NCBI GenBank assembly: GCA_964645835.1
Contig: CAZYDG010000072.1
Location: 1 to 64,000 of the forward strand
Source: CAZBME01 sp964645835
GTDB lineage: Bacteria > Desulfobacterota > Syntrophia > Syntrophales > UBA8958
Length of the DNA stretch: 64,000 nucleotides
Direction of reading: 5' to 3'
A model generated the notes under the pieces. That model saw nothing but the letters and a program-made list of their open reading frames with translations. It was not told the DNA's origin and made no database searches. Both the position numbers and the translations under genes were made by a program. Position 1 is the first letter of the stretch; every line of letters starts with the position of its first letter. Below, one piece after another: positions 16,341 to 25,037 of the stretch.

Positions 16341-16522
16341 AATCTATATTACTGGGACCGGAAGGCGAAAAGCAGTTGTGCCGAGGTGGATTATCTGGCT
16401 GTGCTGAATGGCAAGATTCATCCAGGGAGGTGAAAAGCAGTGCAACCGGTAAGCATGAAAAGCCTCCATCTGTTCCTGGCCACATACCCCGATTGCGGCA
16501 AAGCTATGGTCTTTTCTGGCTG
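16341..16522 (+). pseudogene. Remnant of an AAA ATPase/DUF4143 gene C-terminus
   Basis: Across three frames the plus strand spells the end of a DUF4143 ATPase: LYYWDRKAKSSCAEVDYLAV and LNGKIHP, then EVKSSATG in a second frame, then SMKSLHLFLATYPDCGKAMVF back in the first. The intact family reads xxYWxREAKSSxAEVDYLxx..IPVEVKSGxxGSMKSLHxFL. At least two frameshifts and loss of the whole N-terminal ATPase show that it is dead. Confidence 0.6.
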
Positions 16523-16608
16523 ATGTTTGATGGCAAAGTCAAAAGCAGCTCTGTCAACACCCGTCTGACCACCCGAGATGATCTAAAGACCAAAAGATCC
16601 GGCCAACT

Positions 16609-17754
16609 CTATGCCAGAATCTCCCGGGCGATGATCAGACGCTGGATCTCCGAGGTGCCGCCGCCGATGGTCTGGAGTTTGGCGTCTCGCATCATCCTCT
16701 CCACGGGGAATTCCTTGATATATCCGTATCCGCCGAGGATCTGAACCGCTTCTGTCGTCACTCGCATGGCCACTTCTGAGGTATAGAGTTTTGTGTAGGC
16801 AGCGGTGAGGTTCATCTCCCGGTGCATTCCCCGGTCGGCCATCATGGCGCCTTTATAGGTGATGAGCCTTGAAAGCTCGATTTCCATGGCCATATCGGCA
16901 AGCTTCGCCTGGATGAGCTGAAAGGCGGAAATCGGTTTCCCAAACTGAATGCGTTCTTTGGCATATCGGAGGGCGCACTCGTAGGCCCCTCGGGCGAGTC
17001 CCAGCGAATGCGCTCCCAGGAGAACCCTCTCGGTGTTGAGGCCGCTCATTAGGACAAGCGCGCCCCGGTTTTCACCACCCAGAAGATTTTCTGCAGGTAC
17101 CCGGCAGTCCTCAAAGATCAGTTCTCCTGTTGGAGAGCCTCGCCACCCCATTTTTTCGAACTTTTTTCCACGTTGAAAGCCCGGGAAATCTTTCTCCACG
17201 ATAAAGGCGGAGACGCCATGGGGCCCCTTCTCCGGGTCGGTCTTGGCGTAGATTACGAAGATATCTCCCACCGGGCCGTTGGAGATGAATATCTTCGAGC
17301 CGTTCAGTACATATTCGTCTCCTTTTTTTACGGCGCGAAGCCTCATCGACATAACATCCGATCCGGCGGAAGGTTCTGTCATGGCCAGTCCCCCGATCTT
17401 GCTTCCGTCGCAGAGCGGTGGCAGGTATTTATTCAACTGAAATGCGTTTGCATTGCGACGGATATTGTCAACGCAGAGGCCCGCATGGGTGCCGAAAACC
17501 GCCGCGGTGGAAGAGCAGACTATGGAAAGTTCTTCTCCGATAATGCACATCTCCGTATAACCCGCTCCGGCGCCACCGAACTCCTGGGGCACGGTGGTTC
17601 CGAGAAGTCCCATCTCACCCAGTCGCTGGAAGCTTTCCGTGGGGAATCTTTCCTGTTCGTCTATTTCGCGGGCCAGAGGTTGAACCTCTTTTTCGGCAAA
17701 CAGCCGGACCGTCTCCCTCAGTATTGTCTGTTCTTCCGTGAATTCTGGAAACAT
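16609..17754 (-). CDS. Acyl-CoA dehydrogenase
   Basis: 381 residues, the usual length. Standard ACAD layout: helical N-domain, AMTEPSAGSD and FISNG in the beta-domain that hold FAD, then the C-terminal helical domain ending GGYGYIKEFPVERMMRDAKL and GGGTSEIQRLI. The usual C-terminal catalytic Glu (YEGTSE) is Gly here; instead Glu at about residue 242 in LMSGLNTERV fits the isovaleryl-CoA dehydrogenase type, where the base sits on that helix. It oxidises an acyl-CoA to the 2-enoyl-CoA and passes electrons to ETF. Start 17754 has AAGGTAAGG upstream. It follows the CoA-transferase gene after a hairpin. Confidence 0.9.
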   Translation of the reverse strand: MFPEFTEEQTILRETVRLFAEKEVQPLAREIDEQERFPTESFQRLGEMGLLGTTVPQEFGGAGAGYTEMCIIGEELSIVCSSTAAVFGTHAGLCVDNIRRNANAFQLNKYLPPLCDGSKIGGLAMTEPSAGSDVMSMRLRAVKKGDEYVLNGSKIFISNGPVGDIFVIYAKTDPEKGPHGVSAFIVEKDFPGFQRGKKFEKMGWRGSPTGELIFEDCRVPAENLLGGENRGALVLMSGLNTERVLLGAHSLGLARGAYECALRYAKERIQFGKPISAFQLIQAKLADMAMEIELSRLITYKGAMMADRGMHREMNLTAAYTKLYTSEVAMRVTTEAVQILGGYGYIKEFPVERMMRDAKLQTIGGGTSEIQRLIIAREILA

Positions 17755-17819
17755 AACCTTACCTTTCTTTATCATTCTCCAGCCGATTACTTGCCGGGCA
17801 TCATTGATATGGAAGGGAA

Positions 17820-17845
17820 GAAGGGCGCCGGTGTGGGCGCCCTTC
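17820..17845 (-). terminator. Strong intercistronic hairpin
   Basis: A perfect 10-bp stem GAAGGGCGCC/GGCGCCCTTC with a 6-base loop lies between the CoA-transferase gene and the acyl-CoA dehydrogenase gene. The exit side has a mixed CT stretch rather than a T run, so it may stabilise the upstream message or attenuate rather than terminate fully. Confidence 0.55.
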
Positions 17846-17859
17846 CACCTATCATAAGA

Positions 17860-19191
17860 TCAGAATTGTTCCTTTTTAAGAAAACCCCGTTCCCTCGCTC
17901 CTTTTTCCAGCTCTTCGCGGAATTTGGGATGGGCGATCTTTATGAGCTCTTTGGCCCGTTCGGGTTCCGTCCGCCCATATAGATCGGCGACCCCGTATTC
18001 GGTGACGACAAATCCCGAGTAGTGGCGGGGCACGGTTACCCTGGCGCCTTGAGCAAGATAGGGGACGATCCGCGATACGGTGTCATCCATGGTTGTCGAC
18101 GGCAGAAGATTGATCGCCCGTCCTCCCGGCGACAAGAATGCGCCGACCACAAAATCAAGCTGGCCTCCTGTGCCTGTTCTGATATAGTTGCCAATTGACT
18201 CAGAGCAAATCTGCCCCGTAAGATCCACTTCAATCGATCCGTTAATGGCAACGATGTTGTCTTCCTGGGCGATTACGGGGATGCTGTTTGCATAGGAGGT
18301 CGGACGAAATTCGCACAAGGGGTTGTTGGCAATAAAATCGTAGAGTTCCTGATCGCCCATGGTGAAGGCGAGGAGGATTTTCCTGGGGTTGACCTTCTTG
18401 TACTTGCCGGTTACGATACCTTTTTCTACCAGCCTGTGCGTGCCGGCCGGGACCATTTCGGTGTGGATCCCCAGATCTTTCAGACCGGAGTTTTCCAGAA
18501 GCTTACTGATCATGGCGGGAACAGCTCCTATCCCGACCTGGACGCAGTCGCGGTCTTTAAGGAGGCCAATCACGTTTTCCGCCATCTTGATTTCCACGTC
18601 CGTGGCCTGGGGGGTAGGGATAGCGGGAATGGGATTCGGATTTTCAACAAAGGCGCTGAACCTCGAGACATGAAAGTTGGTCTGGCCATAGGTTCGGGGC
18701 ATCTTGGGGTTGACTTCCGCAATGATCCATTCGCACTGGTTCATGATCGCTTCCGTATAGAAGGCGTCCAGTCCGAGGTTGACAAAGCCGTGTTCGTCGG
18801 GTGGCGCGACCTGTGTTATCATCCCCGTGCGCCGATTGAATGCGCACTTGCGTAAGGAATATTTTTTCCCTGCATCAGAGCTCTGGCAGGGGAAGAAATT
18901 TGCCCATTCCGATTTACCGAAAGGCATCAGGACCGGGGAACTGTAAAATCCGAAAACGAGCTTGAAGGTGTCCCGGTATTCAGGTTTGAAGATTTTATAA
19001 GGCCTCAGAACAAGGCAATTTGTGTACTCTACGTCTTCTAATTCATCCTTGCGGTCAGCAATGGCATCCATGATCAGCATGGATGGCTGACCCAGATTGA
19101 GCGGGGTCCAGAAGCAGTCACCTGATTGAACGATCTTTGCAGCATCTTGCGCCGACATAAGCCGACTATTGTAAAGCTCTTGCCAACTCAT
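17860..19191 (-). CDS. Acetyl-CoA hydrolase/transferase family CoA-transferase
   Basis: 443 residues of the class-I CoA-transferase family that includes 4-hydroxybutyrate and butyryl-CoA:acetate CoA-transferases. Glu245 in GIHTEMVPAG is the conserved residue that forms the glutamyl-CoA thioester; VGIGAVPAMI and TGTGGQLDFVVGA are CoA-site motifs. It would activate an incoming carboxylic acid at the expense of another acyl-CoA. Downstream acyl-CoA dehydrogenase on the same strand fits activation then oxidation. It diverges from a TetR gene, with a perfect palindrome in the shared intergenic region, so TetR control is likely. Confidence 0.9.
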   Translation of the reverse strand: MSWQELYNSRLMSAQDAAKIVQSGDCFWTPLNLGQPSMLIMDAIADRKDELEDVEYTNCLVLRPYKIFKPEYRDTFKLVFGFYSSPVLMPFGKSEWANFFPCQSSDAGKKYSLRKCAFNRRTGMITQVAPPDEHGFVNLGLDAFYTEAIMNQCEWIIAEVNPKMPRTYGQTNFHVSRFSAFVENPNPIPAIPTPQATDVEIKMAENVIGLLKDRDCVQVGIGAVPAMISKLLENSGLKDLGIHTEMVPAGTHRLVEKGIVTGKYKKVNPRKILLAFTMGDQELYDFIANNPLCEFRPTSYANSIPVIAQEDNIVAINGSIEVDLTGQICSESIGNYIRTGTGGQLDFVVGAFLSPGGRAINLLPSTTMDDTVSRIVPYLAQGARVTVPRHYSGFVVTEYGVADLYGRTEPERAKELIKIAHPKFREELEKGARERGFLKKEQF

Positions 19192-19472
19192 AGTCCCCCT
19201 CCTTTTATGAAAGACTTTAGTTCTTCATGGTTAGGTTTACAGTTGACACGGCCCCATCTTCTCGCAAAGCCGGATTAAATAAATTAAGGCATTGCGAGAT
19301 TCACAATAAACGATGCTTCTTTGGTTGCAGGATCACCCCCTTTTAAATTTTTTAGCGTAAATGTTTAATATCATACCATTCAATGTAATTGCACGGGAAT
19401 AAATATTGTAAAGATGAATCTTAACAGATGTTGTGATGAAAAGAATTATGCTTGAAAGACATTATAAAAAAA

Positions 19473-19494
19473 ATTGATTGACATGTCAATCAAT
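19473..19494. promoter_or_regulatory. Perfect 22-bp palindrome, likely TetR operator
   Basis: The half-site ATTGATTGACA is followed by its exact inverse. It lies 18 bases upstream of the TetR start codon and within the 321-base divergent region shared with the CoA-transferase gene. Position and symmetry are typical of a TetR-family autoregulatory operator. The remainder of 19192-19512 is AT-rich and holds no gene. Confidence 0.75.
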
Positions 19495-19512
19495 AATTGT
19501 TAGAAAAGATGC

Positions 19513-20124
19513 ATGGACAAGACCGAGCGGGAAAAAGCAATAATCGCGGCGGCGCAGAAGGTTTTCAGCCGGAAAGGCTTCTCCGAGACCCGTATGGCGG
19601 ATGTTGCGAGAGAGGCCAATCTGTCGTATGGCCTGATTTACCATTATTTCGGGACCAAAGAGAGCCTCTTCGAGGTCATTATCGAACAATGGTGGAATGA
19701 ATATTATTTGAAACTGGAGCAATTGAAATCGAGTTCGCTTTCGACGTACGACAAGCTTGCGGAGATTATAAAATTTCTTCTCCAAGTTTACGAAACGAGG
19801 CCATATCTGCTGACCATTTTTATCTCGGAGGTGTCGCGCGGCTTTGTCTACCAGAAAAAGACCCGGAGAAAGGATAGATTCAATAAGCTCTTTTCCCTCT
19901 GCGAAGCAATCATTGTCGAAGGCCAGAACAATAATATTATCCGCAAGGATATTCAGGCCAATTACATGGCAATTATTTTCCTTGGTTCCCTGGATTCGGT
20001 GCTGTCGGTCATGATCCTGGGAGATGAGCCTCTGAACAAACGAAGAGAGAAGCGCATCATCGAGAGTCTGACAAAAATATTCTTTCAGGGAGCTTCGCTC
20101 AAACAAGAGGGTGACAGCACATGA
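19513..20124 (+). CDS. TetR-family transcriptional regulator
   Basis: 203 residues. The N-terminal HTH is canonical (IIAAAQKVFSRKGFSETRMADVAREA, split here only by reading: FSETRMADVAREANLSYGLI then YHYFGTKESLF). The C-terminal ligand domain is of the type seen in fatty-acid regulators. It diverges from the CoA-transferase/acyl-CoA dehydrogenase genes and a perfect palindrome lies between them, so I infer repression of those genes and of itself, relieved by an acyl-CoA or related ligand. The stop overlaps the next start (ATGA), giving translational coupling to the PHP gene. Confidence 0.9.
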   Translation: MDKTEREKAIIAAAQKVFSRKGFSETRMADVAREANLSYGLIYHYFGTKESLFEVIIEQWWNEYYLKLEQLKSSSLSTYDKLAEIIKFLLQVYETRPYLLTIFISEVSRGFVYQKKTRRKDRFNKLFSLCEAIIVEGQNNNIIRKDIQANYMAIIFLGSLDSVLSVMILGDEPLNKRREKRIIESLTKIFFQGASLKQEGDST

Positions 20125-20729
20125 TTCTTAGAGGACAGTTGCACGCTCATACAACGATGTCCGACGGGCGTCTAACCCCTCAAGAGACCGCCGATGAGTA
20201 TGCCCGCCTTGGTTTCCACTTTCTTGCAATTACCGATCACGATCACCTCCTTCGTCCCACTTACCGCGATGAAATAAAAAATATAAAATCCGATCTGCTC
20301 ATCTTTCCCGGCATTGAATTAACGGTTCACTGCAGTAAAGGATACGTTCATGTCAGCAGGATTGATGGAAACGGCGATGATCTGTTTATCCTCAACCATC
20401 CGGCTGACTATGACCTTGATCTAAGAAAAACGATGGAATGCATCGAAGAGGTTTCCGCCCAATATCCCCTCCATGCCGTGGAAATAACCAACCACGGATT
20501 TTACACCCCCGAATTCGACATACCCGAAATTAATTACTTGAAAATTGCGGCTGATGACTCCCACAACCGCCTCGGCTGCGGTCGTGGATGGATCGAACTG
20601 GAATCCGAACTCAGCGGCAAGGCCATTATGACGGCAATCAAGAGCGGTAAATATCGCAATTGTTTCGCAGGAAATCTGGGACAAAAAGAAATCATGTCAA
20701 GGCAAGTTCCGGAATTTCGATTAGCTTAA
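20121..20729 (+). CDS. PHP-domain metal-dependent phosphoesterase
   Basis: 202 residues. QLHAHTTMSDG supplies the first metal-binding His pair and Asp, AITDHDH the next, PGIELTVH the Glu/His and ADDSHN the C-terminal Asp/His, which is a complete PHP metal site. Family members hydrolyse phosphoesters of small nucleotides or sugar phosphates. A good site (GAGGGTG) precedes the ATG, which overlaps the TetR stop by four bases. Link to fatty acid metabolism is only positional. Confidence 0.85.
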   Translation: MILRGQLHAHTTMSDGRLTPQETADEYARLGFHFLAITDHDHLLRPTYRDEIKNIKSDLLIFPGIELTVHCSKGYVHVSRIDGNGDDLFILNHPADYDLDLRKTMECIEEVSAQYPLHAVEITNHGFYTPEFDIPEINYLKIAADDSHNRLGCGRGWIELESELSGKAIMTAIKSGKYRNCFAGNLGQKEIMSRQVPEFRLA

Positions 20730-20763
20730 CGTGACTGAAAAATAAGTTGAAATTTTCAATCTT

Positions 20764-20913
20764 GGACAGTCTGTTCAAAAGCTTGTCCCGTACATGATAC
20801 GGGCTGTTCAGATGCAAGGCGCGTAAAAGTTGAGGAATGAGTCGTATATAGAAGTATGTCGATTGAAGAGGCTTGCAGCGCAACGCAGCAGCTGGGCATT
20901 TTTCAATAGACTG
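20764..20913 (+). repeat. Dispersed repeat, copy A
   Basis: About 150 bp reading CAGTCTGTTCAAAAG ... GTCCCGTACATGATACGGG ... GATGCAAGGCGCGTAAAAG ... GAGGCTTGCAG ... TTTTTCAATAGACTG. The same consensus recurs at five other places in the window. Here it fills the gap between the PHP gene and the thiolase operon, so any promoter of that operon lies in or next to it. The internal GTCCCGTA/TACGGG part can fold. Confidence 0.8.
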
Positions 20914-20938
20914 AATATTTATGGGAAGGAGATATTAT

Positions 20939-22087
20939 ATGGCATCAAAAAGGGTAGCTGTTTGTGCTGTTGCCCAGCATAAATGCGAATCAGATCTTTG
21001 GTACAAGCGATTTCAGGGCATGCTTCTCGATGTGCTGGAAGACCTCAGGAATCAGACGGGATTAAGCTTTGATGAGGATAAGGGCGTCAATACCATTGTC
21101 AGTGCATCTGATGACTTTTTCGATGCACGGACGATTTCCAACAATGGAGTGACCGATGTTCTGGGTGCCCATTACCGCTCGGAGGAGAAGATGGCCCAGG
21201 AAGGGTTGAATGCCATCGGTTACGCCATGGCCGTCATTCTCTCCGGCCATGAAGACATGGTGCTGGTCATGGGGCATTGTAAGGAATCCCAGGGTGAAAG
21301 CCGGAACATGATCTCCAATCTGTCGTTTGACCCGTTCTATGGGAGGGCGACAGGCCTTGACTGGCTTAATGCGTCGGCGCTGCAGGCCCAGGCTTATATC
21401 AAAAAATCCGGTGTTACGGATCGTCATCTGGCAAAGATCGTTGCCCGTGCAAGCAAGTGGGCGGCCAAGAATCCCTGTGCCATGACAAGGGAAATTCTGG
21501 AAGAGGGAAAGGTTATGGCCTCTCACATGGTTTGCGATCCCCTTCGACAGCTGCATATTTATCCCGTTTCCGATGGTTGCGTGGGAATGCTGCTCACGTC
21601 TGAAGAACGCGCTAAGGACTTTACGGACAAGCCCGTCTGGATCAAGGGTTTTGCCAACTGCATGGACAGTTTCTATCTGGGCGACCGCGATCTGACAAGC
21701 AACTTCGCCTTGAAGAAGGCGGCCGAACGCGCATACGGTCAAGCGGGAATCAACGATCAGAAAAAAGAAATCGATGTCGTCGAGGTCTCCGATGCCTATG
21801 CCTACCAACAGCCCATGTGGCTTGAAGGTCTCGGTTTTTGTGAGGAAGGCAAAGGTGGAAAATTCATCGATGAAGGTGGCCCTGATAAATTTAATGTGAA
21901 TCGTTCAGGCGGTATGCTGGCCGGTAGCCCGATCGTGATTTCCGGTCTCTATCGCGCTGCGGATGCGGTTCTTCAGCTCAAGGGACAGGCAGGGGAAAGG
22001 CAGGTTCCGGATGCGAAAAAGGCGCTTGCCCACTCGTCATGGGGTGCCGCGGGGCAGTTCCATTCCGTACTCATTCTGGAAAACTAA
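20939..22087 (+). CDS. Thiolase-fold (SCP-x type) protein lacking thiolase catalytic residues
   Basis: 382 residues; ATG at 20939 has GGAAGGAG upstream and is preferred over one 18 bases earlier. The fold is that of SCP-x/Ltp thiolase-like proteins. The segment that should carry the nucleophilic Cys reads HYRSEEKMAQEG, without Cys, and the usual C-terminal GHP His motif reads SGGMLAGSPIVI. Without these it should not do Claisen chemistry. In actinobacterial steroid degradation, related Cys-less proteins (Ltp2) act as retro-aldolases with a DUF35 partner. Two DUF35 proteins follow in this operon, so an aldolase role is my inference. First gene of a tight seven-gene run. Confidence 0.82.
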   Translation: MASKRVAVCAVAQHKCESDLWYKRFQGMLLDVLEDLRNQTGLSFDEDKGVNTIVSASDDFFDARTISNNGVTDVLGAHYRSEEKMAQEGLNAIGYAMAVILSGHEDMVLVMGHCKESQGESRNMISNLSFDPFYGRATGLDWLNASALQAQAYIKKSGVTDRHLAKIVARASKWAAKNPCAMTREILEEGKVMASHMVCDPLRQLHIYPVSDGCVGMLLTSEERAKDFTDKPVWIKGFANCMDSFYLGDRDLTSNFALKKAAERAYGQAGINDQKKEIDVVEVSDAYAYQQPMWLEGLGFCEEGKGGKFIDEGGPDKFNVNRSGGMLAGSPIVISGLYRAADAVLQLKGQAGERQVPDAKKALAHSSWGAAGQFHSVLILEN

Positions 22088-22099
22088 GGAGCAGCGATT

Positions 22100-23305
22100 A
22101 TGAAAAAAAACAGAAACGTAGCGATTATCGGTGTCGGCCAGACTACGCTCTCAAGTCATAAAGAAGACCAGAATCAGGTGGAAATGGTCCATGAGGCGGT
22201 GAAAAACGCCTTAGCGGACGCCGACCTGAGGCTGGACGATATTGACTGCATTGTCCATGGGAATATGGAACTCTTTGAAATGCAGCATGCACCGGACCTG
22301 TGGCATTCCCTGGGTACGGGGGCTTATGGGAAAGATGAATTCCGTCTGACCACGGGCGGCACGGTGGGGGCGACCCTCGTCTGTGCGGCCGACAATCTGG
22401 TTGCCTCGGGCATGTATGAGACGGTGCTGGCTTTGGGTATGGAGAAACTCCAGGAATCGAACACGACGGGCGGCATCACGAATATGGCCGATCCCCTCTG
22501 GTTCCGGAATCTGCAGACGGGAGCCCTCACAGGAACGACGGCATCGGCCATGATCAACGAGTTCGGCGAGGAGAGAGCCAAAAAGGCGGCTATGCGCTAC
22601 CGGATTATGATGGATAAAAACGCCACGCTGAATGAAAGGGCACACCGGCGCTTCGGGCTCGACTATAGCCAGGGCGAAGAACTGATGGCAACATCGCCCC
22701 AGCTTGTCGGCGATCTTCGTCTGATCCACATGTGTTCACAATCCGATGGTGCTGCGGCCATGATCTTCACATCGGAAGAAAACGTAAAAAAAGGAACGGC
22801 CAAAACACCGGTCTGGATCAGGGATCATGTCCAGGTTCATCGCGAAGAGACCATCTCCAATATGTTCGGATTTAAGAAGCCGAAGATGACTCATCGTTAC
22901 GCGGCGGAAAAACTTTTTAAACGCAACGGCATCAAGAACCCTATCGACTATTTCGACGTCTTCGAAATGTACGACCCTTCATCGTGGTGGGCCATGGACT
23001 GGCTGCGGGAGTTTTTGCTTCTTGAAGGCGATGCCCATCTCCGCATGCTGGAAGGGGGAGAATTCGATCTTGACGGAAAGCTGCCGATCAATCCCTCGGG
23101 CGGCGTTATCGCAAGCAACCCTATCGGGGCGACTGCCATGCTCCGGCCGCTGGAGGCCGCCCTCCAGATCAGAGGGGATGCAGGCAAACACCAGATAAAG
23201 AAGGATGTAAAGCACGCTCTGGCATCCGGGTTCGGCGGAACTTACTGGAGTGTCTTAATGATGCTCGAAAAAGAGCTTAACTGGCAGGAGGATCATCATG
23301 GCTGA
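22100..23305 (+). CDS. Second thiolase-fold (SCP-x type) protein lacking thiolase catalytic residues
   Basis: 401 residues. The start VAIIGVGQTTLSSH and VLALGMEKLQES are typical of the SCP-x/acetyl-CoA acetyltransferase-like group. At the nucleophile position it has LTTGGTVGATLV, with Thr instead of Cys, and the GHP motif is NPSGGVIASNPIGA, with Asn instead of His. It is therefore also not a normal thiolase. It starts 12 bases after the previous gene behind AAGGAG and its end overlaps the next gene by 8 bases. Having two divergent Cys-less members side by side suggests a heteromer or two successive side-chain cleavage steps. Confidence 0.82.
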   Translation: MKKNRNVAIIGVGQTTLSSHKEDQNQVEMVHEAVKNALADADLRLDDIDCIVHGNMELFEMQHAPDLWHSLGTGAYGKDEFRLTTGGTVGATLVCAADNLVASGMYETVLALGMEKLQESNTTGGITNMADPLWFRNLQTGALTGTTASAMINEFGEERAKKAAMRYRIMMDKNATLNERAHRRFGLDYSQGEELMATSPQLVGDLRLIHMCSQSDGAAAMIFTSEENVKKGTAKTPVWIRDHVQVHREETISNMFGFKKPKMTHRYAAEKLFKRNGIKNPIDYFDVFEMYDPSSWWAMDWLREFLLLEGDAHLRMLEGGEFDLDGKLPINPSGGVIASNPIGATAMLRPLEAALQIRGDAGKHQIKKDVKHALASGFGGTYWSVLMMLEKELNWQEDHHG

Positions 23306-24470
23306 ATTTTATGGAACAACGGTAGCAGATATTTTCAATACGATGCCTGTCCGTTTCAAGCCTGAGGAGGCGAAAAACGAGGATATCGTTATCGGATACG
23401 ACTGCAAGGGTGAAGGCAAGTGGCGGGTGCACATCAAGAATGGGACCATCAATGTGGAAACCGTAACGGGGGAACTTACGGACTGCAAGACAATTGTCGT
23501 TGCTGATGGTCCGGAAACCTTCATCGGGGTGACACTGCAGAAAATTGCGCCTTTGGACGCCTTGTCATCCGGCAAGCTCCGTGTCGTGGGCGACCCGAAG
23601 CTGCTCATGACGCTATTACCGAAGGTTTTCAATCAGTACACGGTGCCGAAAAAGGAAGACAAAAAAGAGATACTGGCGCGGGACATCCTTTCCGGTCTTG
23701 CGCACAGATTCCGCCCGGAGAACGCCGAAGGCGTCGACATGAAGATCGGTTATGACCTCACGGGAGCAGATGGAGGTCAGTGGACGATCACAATTAAAGA
23801 TAAGAATTGCAGCGTAACGGAGGGAGCCTTTCCTCCGGACCTGACGGTAAAAATGATTATGGAGGCTGCAACTTATGTCGGGATGATGATGGGGAAGATT
23901 GACGGCACTTCCGCATTCATGTCGGGGAAGGTGAAGATAGAAGGCGATATGGGCGCTGCCGGTGCGACGACAAAATTATTCAGCAAATATGTCGATCCCA
24001 ACGCGGCGGAAACAGAAGAGCTCCTTTCGCTGAAAGTCGTCAATTCCATCAGTCAGCGTTTTGCGACCGGTCCGGTCATGGGAAAATGGTTTGCAGGACT
24101 GCGAGAGAAGAAGTTCTTTGCCAACAAGTGTCCCAAGTGCGGCAGAACCCAGCTTCCTCCCCAGGAGATCTGCGCCGTCTGTCGCGTTCGTGTAGATGAC
24201 TTTGTAGAAGTGGGACCGGAAGCCACCGTGACGGACTACGATATCGTTTACTTTGCCAGCCCTGATCCTCTGACGGGTACAGTCCGCGATACACCTTATG
24301 TAACCCTGTACTTTGTTATGGACGGTGCGACGGAAGCGGAGGCGATGTCCCATGATCTGAAAAAGGAAGAGCTGCCCCGGATCAAGCTCGGTTCTCGCGT
24401 CCGTCCGGTCTGGGCGGAGCAAACGACGGGAAGCTTCAAGGATATCAGCTATTTTGAACTGGTCGACTAA
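23298..24470 (+). CDS. SCP2-SCP2-DUF35 fusion protein
   Basis: 390 residues with three parts: two SCP2-type sterol carrier domains in tandem (about 5-120 and 125-240; each ends in a SGKL or SGKV turn followed by VVGDP or KIEGD), then a DUF35 OB-fold protein with rubredoxin-like zinc ribbon (CPKCGRTQLPPQEICAVC, about 275-292). SCP2 domains bind lipids or acyl-CoAs in a hydrophobic tunnel. DUF35 partners bind CoA and complete the active site of thiolase-like aldolases. I have not met this exact triple order often; it may hand the bound lipid-CoA to the thiolase-fold proteins encoded just before. Overlaps the preceding gene by 8 bases. Confidence 0.85.
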   Translation: MAEFYGTTVADIFNTMPVRFKPEEAKNEDIVIGYDCKGEGKWRVHIKNGTINVETVTGELTDCKTIVVADGPETFIGVTLQKIAPLDALSSGKLRVVGDPKLLMTLLPKVFNQYTVPKKEDKKEILARDILSGLAHRFRPENAEGVDMKIGYDLTGADGGQWTITIKDKNCSVTEGAFPPDLTVKMIMEAATYVGMMMGKIDGTSAFMSGKVKIEGDMGAAGATTKLFSKYVDPNAAETEELLSLKVVNSISQRFATGPVMGKWFAGLREKKFFANKCPKCGRTQLPPQEICAVCRVRVDDFVEVGPEATVTDYDIVYFASPDPLTGTVRDTPYVTLYFVMDGATEAEAMSHDLKKEELPRIKLGSRVRPVWAEQTTGSFKDISYFELVD

Positions 24471-24485
24471 ACAAGGAGAAGGAAT

Positions 24486-24956
24486 ATGACTTGTGCAAAT
24501 AAAGAAGTGGATAAAACGGACTGCTTCGTTCTGGAAGGAAAGATGGCATTGCCCAACACATATTTTGTGGGCAAACTCGGATCGAAATGGATCATCTCCA
24601 TGCGGGACGGCAAGAAGATTCGAGGTGTCAAATGCAAGAAGTGCGATAAGGTCTTCGTTCCGCCACGGGAATATTGCGAGAAATGCTGGTCGAAAATTGA
24701 CGAGAACTGGGTGGATCTGAAGAACGAAGGCGAGTTGGTCAACTTCACCGTTGTGCGTTACTTCGATAAGCACCTCCCGAAGAAGCCGCCTTACGTTCTG
24801 GGTCAAATCAAGCTGAACGGGGCCGACACGCCGTTGACTCATATCGTCACCGGCATCGATCCCAGGGATGTTCGGGTGGGCATGCGGGTAAAGGCCGTTT
24901 TTGCTGACGAACCGGTCAATACCCTGATGCAGATAGACCGTTTTGAACCAGTCTGA
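24486..24956 (+). CDS. DUF35 OB-fold/zinc-ribbon acyl-CoA-binding protein
   Basis: 156 residues: N-terminal helix, zinc ribbon CKKCDKVFVPPREYCEKC, then the OB fold ending DVRVGMRVKAVF. The family includes ChsH2/Ltp2 partners and BbsA, the small subunit of benzoylsuccinyl-CoA thiolase. Starts 15 bases after the SCP2-DUF35 gene behind AAGGAG. With two thiolase-fold proteins and two DUF35 modules, one-to-one pairing is plausible. Confidence 0.88.
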   Translation: MTCANKEVDKTDCFVLEGKMALPNTYFVGKLGSKWIISMRDGKKIRGVKCKKCDKVFVPPREYCEKCWSKIDENWVDLKNEGELVNFTVVRYFDKHLPKKPPYVLGQIKLNGADTPLTHIVTGIDPRDVRVGMRVKAVFADEPVNTLMQIDRFEPV

Positions 24957-25037
24957 TCCTCTAATCGACAGGCAAGGTCACCGGCGACAAACAACGGCAC
25001 GGCAAACCATGCCGGCACTGCAAAAAAGGAGCATGAT

